Source: Aquiflexum lacus (GTDB taxonomy: Bacteria; Bacteroidota; Bacteroidia; Cytophagales; Cyclobacteriaceae). From it: 64,000 nucleotides of DNA. Below the pieces are notes generated by a model. The model was not told the DNA's origin. It saw only the letters and a program-made list of their open reading frames with translations, and did not search any database. Where the stretch lies: positions 1 to 64,000 of the forward strand of contig NZ_JABFHF010000008.1 of the NCBI RefSeq assembly GCF_015476655.1, given 5' to 3'. Position numbers and translations under genes: made by a program. The first letter of the stretch is position 1; each line of letters opens with the position of its first letter. Below, piece by piece: positions 56,359 to 64,000 of the stretch.

Positions 56359-57375
56359 TTACTTCTTATCTCCTAACTTTCCTTTTCCTCCTTCTGTCCC
56401 ACTTCCTGAATCAGTGCCTGCAATAGATGATCTCATATCGGTGTCTGATTGGATATTTTCCATCCTGTAATAATCCATCACACCAAGTTTACCACTTCTG
56501 AAGGCTTCAGAAATTGCTTTTGGAATTTCTGCCTCGGCAGCAATCACCGTAGCCCTCATTTCGACAGTTCTTGCTTTCATTTCCTGTTCCAAGGCCACCG
56601 CCATTGCTCTTCTTTCCTCGGCTTTAGCTTCTGCAACTTTTAGATCAGCAGAAGCCTGATCAATCTGTAGTTTTGCACCGATGTTTGTTCCTACATCTAT
56701 ATCTGCAATATCTATGGACAAGATTTCAAATGCTGTTCCTGCATCCAATCCCCTTTCCAAGACTAATTTTGAGATTTTATCAGGATTTTCAAGCACACTT
56801 TTGTGGTTTTGCGCTGAACCTATAGAGGTGACTATACCTTCACCTACCCGAGCCAAAATGGTCTCTTCTCCTGCACCACCGACCAATTGGGCTATGTTGG
56901 CCCTTACGGTGACCCTTGCTTTGGCAATCAGTTGAATCCCATCGGCTGCAACGGCCGCTACATTCGGTGTATTGATCACCTTAGGATTTACAGAAATCTG
57001 TACCGCTTCAAACACATCCCTACCAGCCAAATCTATTGCCGTTGCCTGCTTAAAGCTCAGGGTAATATTGGCTTTGTCTGCTGAAATCAAAGCCCTGATG
57101 ACATTGGGAACATTACCACCCGCTAAATAATGCGTTTCAAGGTCATTGGTTGTGAGATTTAGACCTGCTTTGGTCGCTGTAATCAGAGAATTGACAATAA
57201 CACTTGGTGGAACTTTTCTGATCCTCATCCCTATCAATTCCCCTATACCGACTTTTACGTTGGAGAAAATTGCTGTTATCCATAAATTAACTGGGACAAA
57301 GTATAGAAAGACAAAAAGCAGGATCAGCGCGGCAAATGCTGAGAATAAAATAAAGGCCGAATTGGTCATATCCAT
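56359..57375 (-). CDS. floA: Flotillin-like protein FloA
   Basis: 338 aa, the usual size. An N-terminal membrane hairpin (about 5-30), the FloA hallmark [21 protein letters not shown], an SPFH-type core ([40 protein letters not shown]) and the Ala/Glu-rich coiled coil [25 protein letters not shown]. It has a short acidic/Gly tail ([19 protein letters not shown]). It forms membrane microdomains that scaffold signalling and secretion proteins. The nfeD gene lies 3 bases upstream, the classic pairing. Confidence 0.93.
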   Translation of the reverse strand: MDMTNSAFILFSAFAALILLFVFLYFVPVNLWITAIFSNVKVGIGELIGMRIRKVPPSVIVNSLITATKAGLNLTTNDLETHYLAGGNVPNVIRALISADKANITLSFKQATAIDLAGRDVFEAVQISVNPKVINTPNVAAVAADGIQLIAKARVTVRANIAQLVGGAGEETILARVGEGIVTSIGSAQNHKSVLENPDKISKLVLERGLDAGTAFEILSIDIADIDVGTNIGAKLQIDQASADLKVAEAKAEERRAMAVALEQEMKARTVEMRATVIAAEAEIPKAISEAFRSGKLGVMDYYRMENIQSDTDMRSSIAGTDSGSGTEGGKGKLGDKK

Positions 57376-57378
57376 GAT

Positions 57379-57840
57379 TTAATTATTTACGATGATTGTA
57401 TTGTTTTCCAATTTAGTAATTATAACTTTTGAACCGACAGAAATTAATCCCGAATTGGATTTCACTTCATAAATCCGCTCTAAGAACTCTGCTTTGCCAA
57501 TCGGTTTTAGATCCGAAACTGCTTTCCCTTCCATGCCGATTTCCAGTCCTAAAAGCCTGTCATCAAAGGCCCTGCTCGTGATAGATTCTTTTAAGGCAAA
57601 TCTCTTCCATACCCCTGAGCGAAAACCATAAAATAAAACTGAGAAATTCAATAACAATGTAAGTCCCAAAATTACCCAAGCTATCTGTGGATCAAAGGAG
57701 ATAAAAGCATAATAAATACCTCCTATCGTAGCAATCAGACCAATTATGCCTACCAAGGTTGTTCCAGGAACAAAAATAATTTCTGCAACCACCAAAATTA
57801 GTCCAATTGCCAAAAGGCTGGTTAGAATAAACCAAGTCAT
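57379..57840 (-). CDS. NfeD-like membrane protein
   Basis: 153 aa. Three membrane segments (about 4-22, 25-47, 54-72) and a C-terminal OB-fold domain (LGLEIGMEGKAVSDLKPIGKAEF ... GSKVIITKLENNTIIV). This is the short NfeD form lacking the ClpP-like protease part. It partners with the flotillin FloA encoded 3 bases downstream; the two make a two-gene operon. Confidence 0.9.
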   Translation of the reverse strand: MTWFILTSLLAIGLILVVAEIIFVPGTTLVGIIGLIATIGGIYYAFISFDPQIAWVILGLTLLLNFSVLFYGFRSGVWKRFALKESITSRAFDDRLLGLEIGMEGKAVSDLKPIGKAEFLERIYEVKSNSGLISVGSKVIITKLENNTIIVNN

Positions 57841-58030
57841 AAGAATATTTTTTATGAAAATAGTTAGTTTTTCTCAGGTAGAAAAATCAGTGGGATGAAT
57901 ATTTTATTTAATCTGATTATATGCCTTGCTACCAGTTGATTTAGGACGGAAGAAGAAAAATCGTCCGATGACCGATGCTGGGGAAATGGTTAAAGTCTCA
58001 CACCGACATTCTGAGTCCCCAACATTTTGA

Positions 58031-58152
58031 AAAGGAATGACATCAAGTCGGGCTACAGACCTCTCCTTACGTCGAGGTGACAAGGCAAAGTTCTATATAG
58101 TCTTGAATGTATTTTACAGTTCAAAGGTATATATCCAAATATGTCAATGGTA
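58031..58152 (+). repeat. Dispersed intergenic repeat A, copy 3
   Basis: GGAATGACATCAAGTCGGGC, CAGACCTCTCCTTACGTCGAGGTGACAAG, TATAGTCTTGAATG, TTTTACAGTTCAAAGGTATA, TGTCAATGGTA. It aligns with copies 1 and 2 in order. Confidence 0.85.
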
Positions 58153-58162
58153 GTTTTTAAAA

Positions 58163-58301
58163 TTTGGCATTTACAGAAAGGAAATGACATCAAAATGGGC
58201 AGTAGACCTCTCCTGACGTCGAGGTGACAAGGCAAAGTTTTATTATAGATTTAATGCTATCTGTAGTTCTAAACACTCGATTTCAAAATCTGTCAATGGT
58301 A
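58163..58301 (+). repeat. Dispersed intergenic repeat A, copy 4
   Basis: TTGGCATTTACAGAAAGGAAATGACATC, TAGACCTCTCCTGACGTCGAGGTGACAAG, a more diverged middle, and TGTCAATGGTA. It lies 10 bases after copy 3 in the same orientation. Confidence 0.85.
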
Positions 58302-58310
58302 ACGAGCATA

Positions 58311-58344
58311 CAAAAGCCTTCCCCAAACTTGGGGAAGGCTTTTG
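58311..58344 (-). terminator. Intrinsic terminator of proS
   Basis: CAAAAGCCTTCCCC (58311-58324) pairs perfectly with GGGGAAGGCTTTTG (58331-58344) around an AAACTT loop, 20 bases after the proS stop on the minus strand. Confidence 0.85.
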
Positions 58345-58364
58345 TTAAAAATGATTTTTAAATA

Positions 58365-59846
58365 TCAATATGCGCGGGCAAAATAAACTCTTCCATGGGA
58401 AGGGTTACCACTGAAGATACACTTGCCTGATTCTTCCTTACGGTTCAATGGAATACAGCGGATAGTTGCTTTTGTCAATTCTTTGATTTTTTCCTCTGTT
58501 TCATTGGTGCCATCCCAATGCGCAGCAAGGAACCCACCCTTCTCTTCAATCAGTTTTTCAAATTCATCCCAAGAATTTACCTCAGTAGTCATTTCCTCTC
58601 TAAAATTCAATGCTTTATTATAGATGGCATCTTGAATGGTATCCATCAAGTCACTGATATAATCTTCGATTTGAATTTCACCGAGATGAATGGTTTCTTT
58701 TGTCAAAGTATCCCTTCGGGCAATTTCCACAGAATTATTTGCCAGATCCCTAGGCCCCATGGCAATCCTGACAGGAACTCCTTTGAGTTCATATTCCGCG
58801 AATTTCCACCCCGGCTTGTGGGTATCTCTATTATCAAATTTCACAGAAATTCCTTTGGACCTCAACTTAGCCATGATCTCGTTGGCTTTTTCGGAGATTT
58901 TAGACAGTTCTTCATCTGTTTTATAAATAGGCACAATCACTACTTGAATGGGTGCCAATTTGGGAGGCAATACCAATCCATTATCATCCGAATGGGCCAT
59001 TATCAAGGCCCCCATCAATCTGGTACTTGCACCCCAAGAAGTTCCCCAAACATATTCCAGACCACCTTCTTTTGTTGCAAATTTAACATCAAAAGCTTTG
59101 GCAAAATTTTGACCGAGGAAATGAGAAGTACCTGCCTGAAGGGCCTTGCCGTCCTGCATCATCGCTTCAATACAGTAAGTATCTTCAGCACCTGCAAATC
59201 TTTCATTTTCACTTTTGACACCTCTTACTACTGGTAAAGCCATGTGCTCTTCTGCAAATTGGGCATAGATATTCATCATCTGCACTGTCTCTGCAATAGC
59301 CTCTTCTTTGGTAGAATGCGCAGTGTGTCCTTCCTGCCAAAGGAATTCGGTTGTCCTTAAAAACAAACGTGTCCTCATTTCCCACCTTACCACGTTTGCC
59401 CATTGGTTGACCAAAAGCGGAAGGTCTCTGTACGATTGAATCCAGTTTTTGTAGGTACTCCAGATCACGGTTTCAGAAGTGGGCCTGACAATCAATTCTT
59501 CTTCTAATTTGGCATCGGGATCAACGATAACTCCTTTTCCATCTTCTGAATTTTTCAACCTATAATGTGTCACAACTGCACATTCTTTGGCAAAACCTTC
59601 GACGTGGGTCGCTTCTTTGGATAAATAGGATTTGGGAATAAACAAGGGAAAATAAGCATTGACATGTCCGGTCTCTTTGAACATTTTGTCCAGTTGAGCC
59701 TGCATTTTTTCCCATATTGAATAACCATAAGGTTTGATGACCATACAACCTCTCACGGGGGAGTTTTCTGCCAAATCCGCCCTCTTAACCAATTCATTAT
59801 ACCACAAAGAGTAGTCTTCACTCCTTTTTGGCAATCCTTTACTCAT
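58365..59846 (-). CDS. proS: Prolyl-tRNA synthetase (eukaryote/archaeal-like type)
   Basis: 493 aa. It charges tRNA(Pro) with proline. This is the shorter class without the bacterial editing insertion and with a C-terminal zinc-binding-like domain ending in YFARAY. Class II motifs visible: [15 protein letters not shown] (motif 1), [36 protein letters not shown] in the motif 2 region, [16 protein letters not shown], and [19 protein letters not shown] before the anticodon-binding domain. Start [20 protein letters not shown] fits the family. Confidence 0.95.
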   Translation of the reverse strand: MSKGLPKRSEDYSLWYNELVKRADLAENSPVRGCMVIKPYGYSIWEKMQAQLDKMFKETGHVNAYFPLFIPKSYLSKEATHVEGFAKECAVVTHYRLKNSEDGKGVIVDPDAKLEEELIVRPTSETVIWSTYKNWIQSYRDLPLLVNQWANVVRWEMRTRLFLRTTEFLWQEGHTAHSTKEEAIAETVQMMNIYAQFAEEHMALPVVRGVKSENERFAGAEDTYCIEAMMQDGKALQAGTSHFLGQNFAKAFDVKFATKEGGLEYVWGTSWGASTRLMGALIMAHSDDNGLVLPPKLAPIQVVIVPIYKTDEELSKISEKANEIMAKLRSKGISVKFDNRDTHKPGWKFAEYELKGVPVRIAMGPRDLANNSVEIARRDTLTKETIHLGEIQIEDYISDLMDTIQDAIYNKALNFREEMTTEVNSWDEFEKLIEEKGGFLAAHWDGTNETEEKIKELTKATIRCIPLNRKEESGKCIFSGNPSHGRVYFARAY

Positions 59847-59851
59847 AGTGT

Positions 59852-59883
59852 TTTTGTTGAATTCAAAAATCTAATTATCTTCG
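59852..59883 (+). promoter_or_regulatory. Candidate promoter for the Met/Gly/Trp-rich lipoprotein
   Basis: TTTTG (59852-59856), 19 bases, then TATCTTCG (59876-59883), one mismatch from TAnnTTTG. The leader would be about 85 bases. It begins within 10 bases of the proS start, so divergent transcription would overlap. Confidence 0.45.
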
Positions 59884-59974
59884 CTAATTACTGTAGGAGG
59901 CAAATATAAACCAAAATATTATAACCCTCTGATATATGCCTCGTATATAAGACTAAATAGTAAAATCCAAACAA

Positions 59975-61354
59975 ATGAAAAACCTCAACAAAATATTGAC
60001 CCTTGGAGCTGGAGCCATCCTCTTAATGTCTTCTTGCAGCACCAGCCAAAATGCCATGAGAGGCGGAGAATCCGACGATCTTTATTTTATGGCATCTGAT
60101 GCGCAAATAGCTACCGAATTTGCCGTTACCAATAATAATCCCCAAAACTTCCAGTCTTTGAACAGTGTTGATGCAGCACAATTTGAGCAAGAAAATTTTT
60201 CAGCAAGAAATGTAAATCCTGAATACTTAGCCAAATATCAGTCTCAAAGCAATACAGGAGATACCGGAACGGTTTATTTTGATGAGGCAGGTGAGCAGGA
60301 AGAGGGAAATGTTAATGTATATAATAATTTTTACGGAAGTGGAGCCGGTCTAGCTGGTCAGGGTTTCAACAACAGCCGTGTTAATTTCAACGTTGGCCTC
60401 GGATTCGGAGCCCCAATGTGGGGAATGGGTTGGGGAATGCCAATGATGGGAATGGGCTGGGGCATGCCTATGATGGGAATGTGGGACCCTTTCTGGGGAA
60501 TGCCTATGATGGGCTGGGGTATGCGCCCTGGTTTTGGAATGGGAATCGGATGGAACTCAATGTGGGGTTGGAATATGGGTATGGGAATGGGTATGGGCTG
60601 GGGAATGGGTGGAATGTGGGGTAACCCTTGGATGAACCCTTGGATGGGTGGCGGAATGTGGGGCTGGGGCCGTCCAGGAATGGGCTGGGGAGCTCCTGGA
60701 ATCGGATGGGGCGGTGAAGGTGGCCGTCAAGTTGTCAGAGGTGCCAGACCTGGAAGAGGTTCAAGTTCTGCAGTCAATGGAAATAGACCTGGTACAAATT
60801 ACCCCGCTACCACAAGAGCTGCAAGAAGAGATGCTGTGAATTCAGACAGAAGTGTGGGTTCAACTTCAAGAGCAACTGGCCGTGACTTCAGCAGGTCTCA
60901 AAACGATTACTATAATTCAGCAAGAACAAATAGCAGAGTAGCAAATTCTGCTGCGACAGGCAATAGAAATGTAGGTTCAGCAGCTGCAACTAGACCAAGT
61001 AGCAGAACAGGCATAAATAATGCAAGACCAAATTATAACAACCGTACAGGAACTACAAGAGGTTCTTCCTATGGAAATACGAACAGAGGAACAACTTCAC
61101 CTAGCTTTAACAATAGAAATACACAGGGGACTAGGGGAACTGCAAATCCATCCTACAACCGAGGAAATACAAATATGAACAGGACTTCGCCTTCCAGAAA
61201 CATGTCTTCCCCATCAAGGAATACAATGTCTGCTCCAAGCAGAATGTCTTCACCGTCTATGAGTTCACCGAGTAGAAGCAGTGGTGGTAGCATGGGAGGA
61301 AGCCGTGGAGGTGGGATGAGCTCCGGAGGTTCTAGAGGAGGAAGGGGAAATTAA
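59975..61354 (+). CDS. Lipoprotein with Met/Gly/Trp-rich central region and Arg/Asn/Ser-rich tail
   Basis: 459 aa, not recognised as a characterised family. Lipoprotein signal with acylated Cys21 (LLMSSC). Residues 25-145 are ordinary sequence with a YNNFYGSG end. Residues about 147-250 are a low-complexity run of GMGWGMPMM-type units, extremely rich in Gly, Met and Trp with no Lys. Residues about 250-459 are disordered-looking, rich in Arg, Asn, Ser, Thr and Gly, and end in GGxRGG repeats. Methionine-rich segments can bind Cu(I); Trp/Gly runs can pack against membranes. Either is speculation. Terminator at 61344 overlaps its stop. Confidence 0.75.
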   Translation: MKNLNKILTLGAGAILLMSSCSTSQNAMRGGESDDLYFMASDAQIATEFAVTNNNPQNFQSLNSVDAAQFEQENFSARNVNPEYLAKYQSQSNTGDTGTVYFDEAGEQEEGNVNVYNNFYGSGAGLAGQGFNNSRVNFNVGLGFGAPMWGMGWGMPMMGMGWGMPMMGMWDPFWGMPMMGWGMRPGFGMGIGWNSMWGWNMGMGMGMGWGMGGMWGNPWMNPWMGGGMWGWGRPGMGWGAPGIGWGGEGGRQVVRGARPGRGSSSAVNGNRPGTNYPATTRAARRDAVNSDRSVGSTSRATGRDFSRSQNDYYNSARTNSRVANSAATGNRNVGSAAATRPSSRTGINNARPNYNNRTGTTRGSSYGNTNRGTTSPSFNNRNTQGTRGTANPSYNRGNTNMNRTSPSRNMSSPSRNTMSAPSRMSSPSMSSPSRSSGGSMGGSRGGGMSSGGSRGGRGN

Positions 61355-61369
61355 TTCCCCTTTTTTTTT
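61344..61369 (+). terminator. Intrinsic terminator overlapping a stop codon
   Basis: GGGGAA (61344-61349) pairs with TTCCCC (61355-61360), followed directly by nine T. The TAA stop codon (61352-61354) lies in the loop. Confidence 0.75.
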
Positions 61370-61446
61370 AGCTTATACAGTACAGAAAATCTGGCAAAAA
61401 TTTTGATCATGATTCGCTACCTTCGCTTAATTATTATTTCAATCAT

Positions 61447-62967
61447 ATGATTTCAGTAAAAAAGATATTCTTTAGCGCTATCGTACTCTCGGCATTTACT
61501 CTTGGAACATCCAAGGCACAAATAGGCTATTATGAAGATGCTTTAAGGTTTAGCCAATTTAGGTCCACAGGTTCAGCCAGGATAATAGGGCTCGGTGGGG
61601 CACAAATGTCTCTTGGAGGTGATATATCCAACATTCATACAAACCCTGCAGGCTTGGGCTTTTTTAGGAGGTCAGAATTTAGCTCTACCCCATCATTCGG
61701 TACTTGGAAAACTGAATCAAATTATTTGGGACAAGTACAGGAAGACAGAACAGGGAATTTTGCAATCCCTAACCTCAGTTTGGTCATCAGTAATCCTAAA
61801 GGCCCTTTGAATTCCGGTGCTTTTCGAGGAGGTTCATTCGGTATCAGCTTCAATAGATCAAATCATTTCAATAGTCAGTTTGGTTATTTTTCAGATTTTG
61901 AAGGAGAAACTTCCATCATCGATTTCTTTATTCAGGACGCAAGTGGTATACGGGAAAGTCAGATAGAAAATTTTGGGTTGACCGGGTTGGCTTATACTAC
62001 ATTTTTGATCAATCCTATTACGGAAGACGCTAATGGAAACCCAATAGCTGACCCCACAGAATACGATTCTTTTGTTCTTGGCTTTCCATTTCAGGACGAA
62101 ACTGTAACCACAGAAGGCAGAACCAGTCAGACAACGGTGTCTTATGGCGCAAATTTCTACAATAAGATTTTTGTGGGAGGAGGACTTGGACTTACCTCGG
62201 TCAATTATACTTCAAGAAAAAATTACAGAGAAGAATTTTTTGATGAACCATTAATCACCACTGCCATAGATGAATTTTTGAATATATCAGGTTTTGGTGC
62301 GAACATCAACTTGGGTGTAATCTATAAACCTATAGATCAATTAAATCTTGGGCTTAATTTCCAGTCACCTACTTGGTACAGCTTCAACGAAAGGTATGAG
62401 GCCAGAATGGTCAATGAATTTGATAATTTCTTTTTTGAACCGGAAAATATAACCTTAGGAAGAGAAGAGGCTAGCACCCCTATTGTGATCGGCAGATACA
62501 ATCTTAACACCCCACTAAGATTAAGCGGTGGTGCAACCATCTTTCTTGGAAAAAGCGGTTTTATTACAGCAGATATTGATTACCTAGACTACAGTGCAAG
62601 TAGGATCAATTCGAGGGATTTCAATCCTAGTGGTGATAATCAGGAAATCCGTAGATTGTTTGGAACCACCTTTAATTACAGAGTGGGTGCTGAGTTCAGA
62701 TATGATATGTGGAGGTTAAGAGGAGGATACAGTTATTATGGCGATCCATTTGTCAACAGTAATTTTGACCGAAGCACGCAGCAGTTTTCAGGAGGTGTTG
62801 GAGTTAGGCTTAAAAAAATGTACGTAGACTTTGCGCTTTCTGCCAGTTATTTTGATCAATTATACAATTCCTACCCAGTAATTGAAGGTGGTGTGAATTT
62901 TGGCCCTTTCACCGAAATCAGACACAACATCACAACAGGCTCTTTGACTTTTGGATTTAATTTCTAA
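61447..62967 (+). CDS. Outer-membrane beta-barrel protein, OmpP1/FadL-like
   Basis: 506 aa. Signal peptide about 1-24 (ends TSKAQ). Then the N-terminal pattern of FadL-like Bacteroidota porins: ALRFSQFRSTGSARIIGLGGAQMSLGGDISNIHTNPAGLGFFRRSEFSSTPSF. Repeated amphipathic beta strands follow (YKPIDQLNLGLNFQSPTWYSF, LRGGYSYYGDP, GGVGVRLKKMYVDFALSASY), with a terminal aromatic strand ending FGFNF. Likely uptake of hydrophobic or aromatic molecules. It overlaps the convergent aroK by 11 bases. Alternative: a PorV-like T9SS accessory, less likely by sequence. Confidence 0.8.
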   Translation: MISVKKIFFSAIVLSAFTLGTSKAQIGYYEDALRFSQFRSTGSARIIGLGGAQMSLGGDISNIHTNPAGLGFFRRSEFSSTPSFGTWKTESNYLGQVQEDRTGNFAIPNLSLVISNPKGPLNSGAFRGGSFGISFNRSNHFNSQFGYFSDFEGETSIIDFFIQDASGIRESQIENFGLTGLAYTTFLINPITEDANGNPIADPTEYDSFVLGFPFQDETVTTEGRTSQTTVSYGANFYNKIFVGGGLGLTSVNYTSRKNYREEFFDEPLITTAIDEFLNISGFGANINLGVIYKPIDQLNLGLNFQSPTWYSFNERYEARMVNEFDNFFFEPENITLGREEASTPIVIGRYNLNTPLRLSGGATIFLGKSGFITADIDYLDYSASRINSRDFNPSGDNQEIRRLFGTTFNYRVGAEFRYDMWRLRGGYSYYGDPFVNSNFDRSTQQFSGGVGVRLKKMYVDFALSASYFDQLYNSYPVIEGGVNFGPFTEIRHNITTGSLTFGFNF

Positions 62968-63487
62968 AGTACGTCATTATTTCAGACACTAAATGCTCAG
63001 TGGAAATATCATCACCACTGAGCTTAATTTTTGCCTGTCTATAGAATCTTTCCCGTTCTGCTTGAAGATTTTTTAATTTGAGGATGATTTCTCCTTCATC
63101 CAAACCTGCAAACATTGGCCTTTTCCCTAAATGATCTTTGTGCAGTCTGAGATATATTTCATTCAAAGAAACATCCAGAAAAATAGAAAGAGATTCTTTA
63201 TTGATCAAATCCATATTGTCATTGAAACAGGGTGTTCCTCCACCTGTCGCCAAAATAAAACCTTCAATTTCACCAAGAGACTTTTCCAAGTAAAAACTCT
63301 CTAGTTCTCTAAATCTACCCTCCCCTTCTGTTTCAAAAATCTCAGCAATGGATTTCCCCGTTTCTTTTTCGATCAATTGGTCCAAGTCTAAAAAGACAAA
63401 ATTAAGCTGTTGGGCAAGCTTCTTTCCAAACGTAGACTTACCTGAACCAGGCATTCCAACCAATACTATTTTCAATGGTGTTCTCAT
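62957..63487 (-). CDS. aroK: Shikimate kinase
   Basis: 176 aa, normal length. It phosphorylates shikimate at O3 with ATP in the chorismate pathway. Walker A GMPGSGKST near 11-19; shikimate-binding DLDQLIEKETGKSIAEIFETEGEGRFRELE; ATGGGTP near 80; lid region HLGKRPMF. Its start overlaps the stop of the upstream gene by 4 bases (ATGA), suggesting translational coupling, and its end overlaps the FadL-like gene. Confidence 0.93.
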   Translation of the reverse strand: MRTPLKIVLVGMPGSGKSTFGKKLAQQLNFVFLDLDQLIEKETGKSIAEIFETEGEGRFRELESFYLEKSLGEIEGFILATGGGTPCFNDNMDLINKESLSIFLDVSLNEIYLRLHKDHLGKRPMFAGLDEGEIILKLKNLQAERERFYRQAKIKLSGDDISTEHLVSEIMTYFRN

Positions 63488-64000
63488 TGACCAAACAAAG
63501 CCTTGACTTCTTCTGATTTCGGTGTGTTCCTGAAATGATATTTTTTGACAACTACACCTTCGTCCAAAAGCATGATGCCCGGATTAGATCTCATGATGGT
63601 TTTGATTACAGTAGCATCACCTTGATACCCCTCAATACCCCATGCCCTTGACTCGATCAATCCTTCAATCTCCTCCTCTGAGGATGCAGCTACTAATACC
63701 GGCAGGATCTCCGTAGCTTTTAAACCCGCGATCATGGCATCAATCTCATCCAAATATGCGGTGTTAAGTTTGCTCATATTGGTAACCAATACCACTGCTT
63801 TTTTTCCTGAAAGAATTTCCTCAGTATAGTCTCCATCAGCATTCCATACTGCAAAATCAGAGATTTTTGGCAGGGCATCCTCATTGACAAGATTCATTTC
63901 TATAAACTCATAGGAATCATCTGTGGGATATTGATCGAAAACAAATTCCTGCCCATCCTTTTTCATCACGTAATTATATTGTAGTTGAGCTGATGGCTGC
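63484..64000 (-). CDS. C-terminal part of a DoxX/BT_3928-like protein, cut by right edge
   Basis: The frame stays open to position 64000, so the apparent GTG/ATG start at 63969 is probably internal; residues QPSAQLQYNY precede it. The visible part is a thioredoxin-fold-like domain without a CxxC (GKKAVVLVTNMSKLNTAYLDEIDAM ... NPGIMLLDEGVVVKKYHFRN). This matches my memory of the C-terminal half of Bacteroidota DoxX-family (BT_3928) membrane proteins, whose N-terminal half would have four helices beyond the window. It overlaps aroK by 4 bases. Confidence 0.55.
   Translation of the reverse strand, partial: QPSAQLQYNYVMKKDGQEFVFDQYPTDDSYEFIEMNLVNEDALPKISDFAVWNADGDYTEEILSGKKAVVLVTNMSKLNTAYLDEIDAMIAGLKATEILPVLVAASSEEEIEGLIESRAWGIEGYQGDATVIKTIMRSNPGIMLLDEGVVVKKYHFRNTPKSEEVKALFGQ

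Larger units (their letters stand above)
57841..58364. other. 524-base gap with two tandem copies of repeat A
   Basis: From 57841 to 58030 there is AT-rich leader and a short gtccgat, gaccgat tract. Repeat A copies 3 and 4 follow, then the proS terminator. No gene is seen; a small frame at 58053-58235 is repeat translation. Confidence 0.65.

Noticed and set aside
58518-59237. 239-codon + frame opposite proS
   Set aside because: It is antisense to a conserved tRNA synthetase; composition follows the complement of proS codons.
1-64000. CRISPR arrays, tRNA/rRNA genes, prophage or complete IS elements
   Set aside because: I looked for spaced direct repeats, cloverleaf-like GC-rich segments and transposase/integrase motifs. 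None was convincing, apart from one decayed transposase-like fragment at 18240-18449.

Overview
The window reads as chromosome of a marine or soil Bacteroidota, probably Cyclobacteriaceae or a close relative. This is inferred from C-terminal type IX secretion (T9SS) sorting domains, promoters of the TTTG-N19-TAnnTTTG kind, lipoproteins, WG-repeat, DUF547 and FadL-like proteins, and AT-rich intergenic DNA full of dispersed repeats. No rRNA, tRNA, CRISPR array or intact insertion sequence was recognised.

Layout. (1) 0-15.5 kb, + strand: the tail of a LamG/T9SS protein, then three family-1 polysaccharide (pectate) lyase paralogs. One is a bare 472-aa enzyme. One carries five copies of a module I cannot name plus four Big_2 and seven FnIII domains. 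One carries six FnIII and three LamG domains. An 815-bp block is identical between the first two, which points to recent gene conversion. (2) 16.4-24.9 kb: an exopolysaccharide locus with an asparagine-synthase-like protein on +, and Wza, Wzc-type kinase, Wzx and Wzy on -. (3) 25.6-31 kb: a membrane glycosyltransferase fused to two glycoside hydrolase domains, divergent from a lipoprotein that resembles its last domains. (4) 31.4-42 kb: a two-gene hybrid NRPS/PKS line, A-PCP-KS-AT-ACP-aminotransferase followed by C-A-PCP-TE, behind a good Bacteroidota promoter. It is followed by two family-2 glycosyltransferases. (5) 46.2-51.4 kb: a redox group of DUF547 lipoprotein, FAD/NAD(P)H oxidoreductase, membrane polyferredoxin, rhodanese and a Cys-bearing Crp/Fnr regulator. 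(6) 51.5-64 kb: mostly core genes: HsdR_N-like nuclease fold, ComEA-like HhH protein, hemA, a WG-repeat protein, nfeD-floA, proS, a Met/Gly/Trp-rich lipoprotein, a FadL-like porin, aroK, and the end of a DoxX/BT_3928-like gene cut by the right edge.

How the genes fit together. The lyases and LamG proteins look like secreted, surface-attached polysaccharide degraders. The next two blocks make and export polysaccharide. The NRPS/PKS line predicts a small product: an amino acid extended by one malonyl unit, beta-transaminated without ketoreduction, joined to a second residue (glycine-like code) and released. No phosphopantetheinyl transferase, exporter or MbtH-like gene lies beside it.

The intergenic DNA carries at least four repeat kinds: a roughly 150-bp family with four copies, a second family with two inverted copies, composite hairpin plus heptanucleotide arrays, and a nested roughly 160-bp inverted repeat.
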